64,000 nucleotides of DNA from Sepiola atlantica (taxonomy: Eukaryota > Mollusca > Cephalopoda > Sepiida > Sepiolidae), in the NCBI GenBank assembly GCA_963556195.1, contig OY744517.1, positions 144,488,382-144,552,381 of the forward strand, read 5' to 3'. The notes below the pieces were generated by a model, which saw nothing but the letters and a program-made list of their open reading frames with translations, made no database searches and was not told the origin of the DNA. Shown one piece after another: positions 56,040 through 64,000 of the stretch. Each line of letters starts with the position of its first letter. Within the stretch, counting starts at the first letter, position 1. Position numbers and translations under genes: made by a program.

Positions 56040-56696
56040 AACACACCGAGAGGAGGTAGCCTGCGCCCAGATACTAGTCGGGTATTTCCGAGACCCCACA
56101 GGTAAAATTTAAAAAAAAAAAAAAAGAAGAAATCTTCAATATATATATATATATATATATGTAGATCGAATAAGTCTAGACGCCGCCTTCCAGAGATAGT
56201 AAGGGACTGAAGATGGGTTCCTCCCTCGCTCTCTCATAAGCAATTAATAAAAATACCAGTCATATTTAAAGCATGCAAAGAAAAACTTAGCTGAAATTTG
56301 GTGAATCTATTCGATTTTTAGTGCCATGTGTTGGCAGCATAATTTGAAGGCCGGACACTTTGCAAATGACCCGGTCAAGCCAAAGATACCATTTATCTAA
56401 GAATTAGATGGAGGGTGGGCGATATCCTTCTATGGGTGGTCAGACCTTTTTTTTTTTCTCGTATTTTAAGCTACCTATTCTTTTTATTTTATTTTTTTTT
56501 AATTTAAAATCGAAATAGGCATTTCTCAGTCCAGTAGGGTGACACTGAGAGACTGATAGAAGAGGAAATAATTTACTATTTATAAATAAAAGGCACACGG
56601 AATAAAATAAAAAATAAAATAAAAACACAGAAAATAAATACAATTAAATTAGATAAGAAGTTAAAATTAATAAAAAATACCAGTCATATTTAAAGC
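56040..56696. other. No gene seen; segment flanked by 44-bp direct repeats
   Basis: 'ataccagtcatatttaaagc' and neighbours at 56243-56285 recur at 56667-56710, bounding about 380 bp. A (TA)n of about 11 units is at 56140-56160. Confidence 0.6.
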
Positions 56697-56699
56697 ATG

Positions 56700-57535
56700 C
56701 AAAAAAAAAAAAACTTATTCTTTTTAATTGGTATTTCTGGACGAATATTTAATATAATTAGATACTTCCTAGACAAAAGAAAGATCCAGGTTGTCCCTGA
56801 TGGCCGTACATGCAAACAACATGACATTAATGCAGGTTTACTACAGGTGTCGATCCTTGGACCTTTATTATTCCTGATTTTCGTAAACGATCTCCCTGAC
56901 GAAATCATCTCCGAAATGGGTATGTTTGCTGATGACATCACGCTCTACTGTCGACATGTGGGCAAAACGAATGCGCACATATTCAAGGCAATGGCTTAAT
57001 CCTTAGAAAAGGACCTCCAGTCTGTAGTGGAATGGAGATGTAAATGGATAGTAACATTAAATGACAAAGCTCCTTCCTTTAATAATTGTAAGAAACCTTT
57101 TCAACCACCGATTGCCATGGCTAATAACAGCCTATATGAGAGTTCATCATTCAAATTCCTCAATGTAACATTCACAGGCAACATGAATTGAAACATCTGG
57201 GCTGGTGCACTATCAACTTGTCTCTCCCTCTTATACAGGGTCCAAAAAGAGTTTGTAATCTAATAGTTTCCACACTATTTACTAAGCTCACACCCTGTCC
57301 CATCAATGTTGCATCCCTGTGCCCTCGACGTAAATACACCTGACAAACCCGACAATCAGCTAAATCTCATTCATTCACTGTGGAGGTCCCCAGATGCCAG
57401 AGGACTTTCTACTCTAATAGCTTTTTTCCTTGAACTGCCACCCTTTGGAATTCCCTCCCTGCTCCCTGTTCCTCTGACTGTACCGAAATTTAAATGTAAT
57501 GTAAACAGACATCTTGCTGCTAAACTCTTCACTTA
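56700..57535 (+). pseudogene. Jockey-like LINE family A, reverse transcriptase C-terminal half
   Basis: Plus-strand frames read IFNIIRYFLDKRKIQVV, then DINAGLLQVSILGPLLFLIF and NDLPDEI. The catalytic box GMFADDITLYCRHVGK follows (FADD intact). After stops come LQSVVEWRCKWIVTLNDK, SSSFKFLNVTFTGNMN, IWAGALSTCLSLLYRVQK and TVPKFKCNVNRHLAAKLF before the final stop at about 57534. It is the best copy of the RT C-terminus in this window. Conserved GVPQGS is changed to GLLQVS. Confidence 0.88.
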
Positions 57536-57539
57536 GAAT

Positions 57540-57951
57540 GCCCTCTATAAATCTGACCCCTAATCCGCAGTAGCTCCTTACATATCAGTGGCAATGTGCC
57601 CCCTTGTTTGGGGGTCAATCAAAGTAAAAAAAAAAGATATAGTACTTGTATTGTTGTTGTTTCCTAGATGTTAATCCAATTAAACTCTGGCGCTTATAAG
57701 ATAGTGCTCAATAACAGGTAGAGCTGTATATTATAGTATAAATACCTTTATTTATACAAACGTTATTGGCTACATATGTGCATACATGTTTAAGCTGCGA
57801 TCTCGTTTGAAATCCAGCTTCCTCGGGCTATTTTAAAAACTGAACTAAGACGAATATAGAAAAAATTACATTCTCACAAATCGTTTTGCTTTTTTGAGAA
57901 GGAGGGGAGGGAGGTAAAGGAATATTGGGGGAGACAAAGTATTTAACCGCT

Positions 57952-57992
<41 letters not shown>

Positions 57993-58360
57993 ACAAAAGA
58001 CAATTTTTAGTTTTTGTATATTAATCTCCTTGCTTGTCTCCCCCCCCCCCTCGCCAATAAAATCAGTTAGGATTGTTAGTGTCACACATTTTATGCTCTA
58101 TTTAATCAATAACAGCTCTCATCGTGGCAGACGTTAATGAAAGGGGGCAAGAGACACCAGTGTTGTACTTAACGGTTGGTGTTCTGTACCTTTTTGTTGT
58201 TATTCACTTAATACAATTAAGCATAAAAATATATCTATTTTTATCTATACTCGTATTGACTGGGCAGGTCACTTGTTTTCTGTTGAGACTGATTGAAAAC
58301 AAAATCTACCAAAAATTAGAGAATTATCCGACGTTAATAAACTTTTCAGAATTTATAAAT
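57540..58360. other. No gene seen; (AC)n at 57953-57987
   Basis: LINE 3' flank, then a (CA)n tract of about 17 units, then short ORFs. Near 57790-57830 the minus strand reads cgaggaagctggatttcaaac, similar to other dispersed Penelope-like end motifs. Confidence 0.5.
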
Positions 58361-58363
58361 TAA

Positions 58364-58391
58364 CTAGAAGAATACCCGTCCCAGGACGGGT
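58364..58391 (-). mobile_element. Candidate Helitron 3' terminus 2
   Basis: Read on the minus strand: a perfect 8-bp hairpin ACCCGTCC..GGACGGGT (58374-58391), six bases, then CTAG (58364-58367) followed by T. This fits the hairpin-plus-CTRR rule with insertion at A|T. The element would extend rightwards. Confidence 0.5.
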
Positions 58392-58399
58392 AAAATTAA

Positions 58400-59035
58400 T
58401 TCCCTAAATACAGCAGTTTTGAGCCAACTTTTATGTCTCCTCATGAAGGTTAAAATCAAGATATAATGATACTAAACATTATGTCTAGAATCCTTATTTT
58501 AATTTTGATCAAAATCCATTACATGGTTTTGATTCTAGAAAATGTCTAAAATTTAAGCTTAACTTTAGGGATCTTAGGAAGAAATTGAAATTCAGAAAAT
58601 CTTGCGTAATTGGTATTTAAATACTTTGGATCAAATTCAATGTAAATCTGATATATTTGATTTTTAAAACTGAACGTTGTGCCCATATTATGTCCCTTAA
58701 AAACTCTTTAATATACTAAAAAAAAAAACCCTGAAATTTGGGGAATATTTATTAATTGATGTCTAATACTTATTGTTAAAATTTCACAAAAATTGGAGGT
58801 ATTTAAATTTTTACAAAGAGCTTCCACTCCCTTTTTTATCCGATTTGTATAAAATTAAGCTAAATATAGACCATATTTGGGCACTTCACACCTAGCAGCT
58901 GTGTTCTAAAATTCATGATGATCGTTTAATTAGTTTAGGAATAAATCCTGTACATACAAATATATAAACATATACACAAACATAAATTTATAAAGATAGA
59001 GATGAACGAATATTAATATAATAATAGTGGTATTG
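58400..59035. other. No gene seen; likely Helitron-derived DNA
   Basis: AT-rich with 'acatatacacaaacataaat'-type runs before 59036, a texture often found just upstream of Helitron 3' ends. Confidence 0.35.
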
Positions 59036-59039
59036 GTTA

Positions 59040-59066
59040 TGACCCAACGGGTCACAGGTAATGTAG
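59040..59066 (+). mobile_element. Candidate Helitron 3' terminus 3 (decayed)
   Basis: The plus strand has a perfect hairpin TGACCC..GGGTCA (59040-59054), twelve bases, then GTAG followed by T. The expected CTAG has one change. It matches the hairpin at 27362-27378 (gacccaacgg core). Confidence 0.35.
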
Positions 59067-59631
59067 TATATATATATAGTATAAAGTATTTTAATATATA
59101 GTATTTTATTCGAAAAATATACATTACAGTGTCTGTTTGGTGTACCAGGGTTTCATCGGTCTGGGGTAAAAACTGTCTTATATTGTTAGACAAAATCTTC
59201 AGCACTGTTCAGTAGTCAAAGACTTCGAGAAAATGGGGAAAAAACACAATTCACCGGTTCAGGGCAAGCGGTCCCCACTTTTCGTGTCCCTCCATAATAG
59301 ATAATCTGCATCTGTAAAGAGTTGTCTATTGTTATTGTTTGTTTAAGGGGGATTTTTTTTTATTTCTATTTAAATTTTATTTAAAGGACGTTTTTATTAG
59401 TGTATATTATATGTATTTGTTAAAAGGGTTTTAAAAGGGTGGCGCGAAAGGATTGTTTTTATTTTGTATGCTTTTGGATCCACCAACAAATATCAAAAGG
59501 GTTTTCATTACAATATTCAAATTTGGCTATTTTGTTTGTAAAAATTCATAATTGTATAAATGACTAAAAAATTTCCAGTCATGCATGTCAAATTGCAATA
59601 CAGAATTAAGTTTTGTAATTACCATAAAGGA

Positions 59632-60085
59632 AGAGTAAATTTGGATAGCATAGGGAGATGTATACAAAACAGGAGACTTTGATGGTTTGGTCACACTGAA
59701 AGAATGGATGAGAGTACTTGAGTTAGTAGATATGCAACAGTTAAGTTAGCAAAGGAAGGCCAAGAAAAAACATGGGAGGAAATGATAAGGATGGATTTTA
59801 GAGAAAGAGGGATAAATAAAGACGTGTCCAGTGATAGATTAGTTTGAATGTCAATTTCTAAAAGTCGCCCAACACATGCCAGCATGTAAAACAGATGTTA
59901 AACCAAATATAATGATGAAAGTTAGTAGATGTAGAACAGTTGAGGTAGCAGAGTCAGTTTAAAGTGGAAGGACAAGGAAATATCAGAATGGATTTGAAAG
60001 AAAGAAGGAAAGAGGAATAAATAAAGATCTGGCTAGTGATAGATTAGCCATCCAACACATGCCAGCATGTAAAACTGATGTTAAA
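59632..60085 (+). pseudogene. RTE-like LINE 3' end with internal partial duplication
   Basis: Plus-strand frames give LRWFGH-type 'LWWFGHTERMDES', then KLAKEGQEKTWEEMIRMDF, RERGINKDVSSDRLV and PTHASM, ending in the cephalopod-type tail catgccagcatgtaaaac.gatgttaaa. The segment from 59690 is partly repeated from 59925 (agatgtagaacagttgagg, aataaataaagatctggc). A (GAT)n microsatellite follows. Confidence 0.75.
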
Positions 60086-60089
60086 TCAA

Positions 60090-60133
60090 AGATGATGATG
60101 ATGATAATGATGATGATGATGATGATGATGATA
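60090..60133. repeat. (GAT)n microsatellite at the LINE tail
   Basis: About 13 units, one interrupted, directly continuing the LINE tail. Confidence 0.95.
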
Positions 60134-60264
60134 AAAGAGAACTCCCAGCATAACTCAACTTACTTTCATTTTGATAAAAAACAAACATGTGTTTGGATAC
60201 ACAAACCACAGTGGACTCGAACTACTAACATTTGTTATTACAAATCACCTGGATTTATTTACTA

Positions 60265-60292
60265 TTAGCTCTACACCCGGCGTTGCCCCGGA
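60265..60292 (-). mobile_element. Candidate Helitron 3' terminus 4
   Basis: Read on the minus strand: a GC-rich stem ccggggcaacgccggg, then tgtagag, CTAA (60265-60268) and T. The 'ccgggcaacgccggg' stem followed by CTRR is a terminus I recognise from animal Helitrons. The element would extend right. The 5' end was not found. Confidence 0.5.
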
Positions 60293-60599
60293 GTAAAAGA
60301 AAAAATGACCGACTTGTGTGAACATGCATTATGATGCATGTGCAGCAATGGTGCAATGTATGCACGTTACAAACGACAGACCTGTGATGGGACAAATATC
60401 TGACTCTAGATTTGACCACCCAGGAAATGGGATGTCATTGCGAAAAAAAGGTAATCGCTTCTTAAAAACGAGGTTCCATGCTGAGAAAGTGAGCCACTTG
60501 AGATCGCACAGAAGTTATGACCACTTCAGATAATAAACACCCTGGTCAGTCAGTTTTTATGTCTATAGATTAGCAACTGATGAATCTCAAGTGATTTCA

Positions 60600-60945
60600 C
60601 AGCATGGTCTAATTAATATCTATATATATTTGGAGAAAGACAGGCAGAGAGGAGATTTTGGTTTTTGTCAATCTCAAAGACAAATGGGCTTTTGGGCCCA
60701 GCTGACAGGATGTTTGTGTTCGGCTGGAGGAGATTTTTTATTTTTTCAGGCTCAGAGTACAGTCAGAATTTTAAGTGAACGACTTGTTGTTTTGTATTCG
60801 GTTGGAAGGGACTGTTGTTCTGATTGCACGTCTGCCATTTTGTAGAGAAACCTATATGATTTTAAACTTTTCAAAATAAAACATTGTCACTTGTCTTTAA
60901 AACTCGGAGTTGCAATTTTATTTGGAGAAAAATATATTTGTTACA
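60600..60945 (+). repeat. LTR-like segment (solo LTR candidate)
   Basis: Its end (aaaactcggagttgcaattt ... tttgttaca) parallels the end of the element C LTR at 29055-29102, and an AATAAA lies at about 60875-60880. No coding region follows, so it may be a solo LTR. The 5' edge is approximate. Confidence 0.4.
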
Positions 60946-61850
60946 GTAGTGACCAAAATCACATGATTGGCACTACGACCAGTGTCGCAATCAAACACCG
61001 AATTTGGACAAAGACAACAGGCGGATGACACACAAACACAAGTTCATATTAATTTGTGAAAAAGAAGAAAATTAATTTTTGGTGACATCAAAGCTCGTTT
61101 TCATATTTGATGCTAATCAATCAATAGTAAAGAACAAATAATGCGTAATTAATGTGAAGGCGAGAAACACAAACATATATACAAACAGCACACACACAGA
61201 CATGCTTGAAGTCACATAATTTAATCAATATATATATATATATATATATTTGTTTTTGAAGAACTCAAGGGAGATAACTCAGTATAATTTCACATGATGT
61301 ATCCTTTAATCTGTTTCAGTGAGGAATGGAAAATCTCTTAGCCAATATAAGTACGTTTGAAAAAAAAATCTGAAGCGAAATAAAATATATTAGTGCCAAT
61401 AATAGGAAAAAATGAAAAATAAACTAGTCCGAATCAAATATCGATATGTCAGACAGATTACTATTTGGGTCTGACTTTGAAAATCCGGCAAGATAACTTT
61501 ATGTGTAAAATGCAAGGATACTTTAGGTTGTCATAGCTGTGTAGATATCTCTTGAAAAATACAAAGATTTTGTTACTGAATAGGACACTATTAACTCATT
61601 ATAATACTTGAAGTGAAAAATATTGTAAATTATATAATTACCTCCCCCTGAATAAACTCGTTAGTCAGGCTCTCTGTTGCTAGGCACAAGGACTATTTAA
61701 TTACCTATCCCCCCCCCCCGTCACTGTTGTTGCATTCGTTTGTGATTAAAACCTTTATCAACGATATACTGGTCTCTTGTTGCTCCCAGTCTGACTACAA
61801 AGTATAAGAGTCTAAGTTTTAGGAAATTGGAAATAATATCAATCTCAAAT
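60946..61850. other. No gene seen
   Basis: Short (TA)n at 61228-61249 and a run of ten C at 61710-61719. Nothing coding was recognised. Confidence 0.5.
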
Positions 61851-61854
61851 TATT

Positions 61855-62215
61855 CTATTTTATTATTATTATTTTACTAAGAGTTCTCATATGAGTTATT
61901 AACAGTGATCTCTGACTGACGCCAACAGATGGTGTTCTCTGGAATCTAAGTGACAACAAGTCCTCAGATTTCCAGCACTCTCTGCTATTTTCGGCAACCA
62001 TTGCAAATGACTTGGTGTTCTCGCAACAGTCGTTTACTATTGATTTCTTATTGAAATTGGCCATTAGTCTTCTCCAGAACCTAAGTAGCAATAAGCCTCT
62101 TCAGGATTCCAGTACTCTTCGTGACTTCCCATGGACGTCTGGATGGTGCTCTCTCTCCTTGTTCATTCCATCCTCCATGTCCCTTCATGACCATGTTCTG
62201 TGGTAGCAAACGATG
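61855..62215. repeat. Dispersed repeat following (ATT)n, copy 1
   Basis: It aligns in order with 63350-63690. Shared blocks are gagttctca, gatggtgttctct, cagatttccag, ttgcaaat, cagt.gttta..attg, aagcctc, gattccagtactct and tgacccttcatgac-like. Both copies are preceded by TTA/TAT repeats. Its class is unknown. Confidence 0.75.
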
Positions 62216-63345
62216 CTTGTGTAAAATAATGATGCAGACATGTTGAGTAATAACGCATAAGGCGTCACGGGGAGGCTAAGGGCATGACCCCGCAATAATG
62301 AAGAAAAGCCGAAGACTAGATAGATTGTCAATTAGGCTAAAAGAACAACGGAAATGAATCGGTGACCTTTGAACGAACCCAGGTGTGTGAGGTCGACGAG
62401 TTCATTTCGGAGTATGACGTCGTAAAAAAAAAACGACTCGGTAACCTTTAAAAGAGTCAGATGCACGAGGCCAGAAGAAGAAGGCACCCGGATTGCAAAG
62501 TCAGAAATTAAAACGGCGATTTTAAACGAAGGAAGAAGGAGCACTTACGTAGCAGAGATCGAGTTGGGAGGATATAGAGAAAAACTTGTCGTGGGTCAGC
62601 CCCGAAGAGAAGCACCCCCACCACGGCTGAACTGCCGTAAACAACTGGCGTGGGGATCACAAGCCTTCCCTAGATTCCGGGAGCTAACTCTTACAGAACG
62701 TATTGTCGTGTTTCCCTCTAGGTTGTAAGGTAAATCACTCTGCCTGGTTTTCGTGAAAATAACCTACGTTTGGTAGAGTCGAAAATCAACCGCCGTCAAG
62801 GTAAAGAAAGAGGTTTCTTCGTAAGACTAGGGGAAGAACAATAATGCCAAAGGATTTTTGTTTTATTTTTTATTTATCTACCTCCCACAAGGTAAGATGT
62901 GACACAAGGTCGGGAAAGTGGGATTAGTGAGCACTCTGGCCATTTAAAAATTGCCTGGGCAGCCCCGTCGGCATTCCCCGGTAGAGGCGCCTCAGACAGT
63001 AAGCAATAAACTTACTCCTCCCTGAAGAGGGGAGGCAAAGCCTGGGAGGGTGCACCTCCTAGAACTGCACAGGACCGGCAACCCCCAATAGACCGGCATA
63101 AATCCAGACCCAAAGGCCCGGACGATACCGGTTTATTAGGCGGGGTAAAAACCCCTGGCTGCTAACAAAGAAATATTTAATTATATATATGGGTATACCC
63201 AACTTACACCAGCTGGTGGTGAAGAATAAAGAAACAGAGTTTCTCGAGCACGTCATTGTCTCTATCGTTGTGTTTTGTTTGATGCTACCAGGTCCCCTGA
63301 AGAAACGGGTATTGCAACACTGGTTCCACTGCATGTTGTTTTTGT
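62216..63345. other. GC-richer DNA, no gene seen
   Basis: Only short frames. A degenerate 'cggt.acctttgaa' / 'cggtaacctttaa' pair lies about 85 bp apart at 62360-62455. 62880-63170 contains ggaggcaaagcctgggagg and other unassigned repeats. Confidence 0.45.
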
Positions 63346-63346
63346 T

Positions 63347-63350
63347 TTTA

Positions 63351-63387
<37 letters not shown>

Positions 63388-63700
63388 TACTCACTAGGAG
63401 TTCTCACACGCGCCATTATCATTGATCGCTCATTGGTAACAACAGGTGATGTTCTCTAGAGTTTGGTTTGCAACAAGTCTACCCAGATTTCCAGTATTCT
63501 TGATATCTGTTGCAAATCTCTTTGCTTCTCACAACAGTTGTTTATCATTGGTCTTCTCTGAAATTTGAGTGGAAGTAAGCCTCCTGAAGATTCCAGTACT
63601 CTCCGTGTATGGATGATGCTTTCCCTCCTCACTCTTTTGATCCTCACTGACCCTTCATGACTATTTTGTCCAGTATCAACCGAGGCTGGTAACTGCACTT
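63347..63700. repeat. (ATT)n microsatellite and dispersed repeat copy 2
   Basis: (TAT)n of about 13 units at 63350-63387, then the second copy of the repeat described at 61855-62215. Confidence 0.8.
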
Positions 63701-63797
63701 TTTTTTGGGGGGGGGGGGGGGCGTGGTCAAATTATGGGATTTCTGGCAATTTCAGTTCCCTTGAGTTTGTAAGTTTATTAGCAAATAATTCAAAACG

Positions 63798-63975
63798 TAG
63801 TATCTGTTCTGTCCTTGGTCAGAGGAGGAGAAATCCTCTAGACTGAGGCAATTTAAAAGGTTTCTTGTCCAAATCCAGAGTGGCCGTTTTTGGGTATCTG
63901 GATTTCTCCCACATTAAAATCCGACCCTGTGTCTTACTTTGCTCTCGTGGGGAGGTAAATAGGGATTTTTGAATT
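63798..63975 (+). repeat. U2 snRNA-derived SINE-like repeat, copy 2 (5' truncated)
   Basis: It starts GTAGTATCTGTTCT and continues through the paired stem ccttggtc..agagga / tcctct..gactgagg. The tail shared with 33720-33880 follows: tccagagtg, cccacattaaaa, ccgacc.tgtgtct and ctcgtggggaggtaaatagg (taken as separate blocks). Relative to copy 1 it lacks the GGCCTTTTGG head. Confidence 0.75.
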
Positions 63976-64000
63976 ATTAGAGTTGATGTCTGTTACAGAA

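Overview
The window is animal genomic DNA that is AT-rich, mostly non-coding and packed with transposons. Several signs point to a mollusc, most likely a coleoid cephalopod (octopus or squid). LINE fragments end in a 'cccaacacatgccagcatg'-type tail that runs into a (GAT)n tract, an arrangement I know from octopus and squid repeats. The 5S-derived repeats resemble molluscan 5S rRNA. The Gypsy, Jockey-like, RTE-like and mariner proteins are of invertebrate type. These are recognitions by eye; no database was searched. The only host-gene trace is a likely first coding exon on the minus strand at 1784-1810 (start of a UBE2L3-like ubiquitin-conjugating enzyme), with the rest of the gene presumably beyond position 1.

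Layout: 1-4.7 kb holds AT-rich DNA and the candidate exon. 4.7-11.4 kb is a decayed Ty3/Gypsy element (A) whose middle is occupied by two Jockey-like LINE fragments. 13-14 kb is a mariner remnant. 15.5 kb and 25.2 kb are two SINEs with 5S rRNA heads. 16-17 kb is a CR1/Jockey-type LINE. 18.58-23.98 kb is a nearly full-length but disabled Gypsy element (B) on the minus strand with paired 226/227-bp LTRs. 24.5-26.7 kb has a hAT MITE with a paralogous empty site, a MITE with about 130-bp TIRs, and Penelope-like inverted ends. 28-31 kb is an internally deleted LTR retroelement. 31.65-36.09 kb is a foldback-type element whose long inverted arms are built of three minisatellite modules, with a U2 snRNA-derived sequence in its core. 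36.4-38.7 kb is a 2.3-kb hAT element. 40.97-50.7 kb holds a tRNA-headed SINE, mariner pieces, RTE, CR1 and Jockey fragments, a large inverted repeat, and a hAT element cut cleanly into an RTE LINE. 51.5 kb is a 96-bp-arm hairpin between TA microsatellites. 54.22 kb carries what reads as a complete type I hammerhead ribozyme on the minus strand. 54.5-57.6 kb holds Jockey-like pieces flanked by inverted copies. 58-64 kb has candidate Helitron 3' termini, an RTE tail, paired repeats and a second U2-derived copy.

The genes here do not form a pathway. The biology is nested mobile-element insertion and decay, and microsatellite growth. It also includes an unusual collection of structured-RNA-derived repeats (5S rRNA, U2 snRNA, tRNA, hammerhead ribozyme). 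Nearly all transposon ORFs carry stops, frameshifts or lost catalytic residues, so the copies look immobile.
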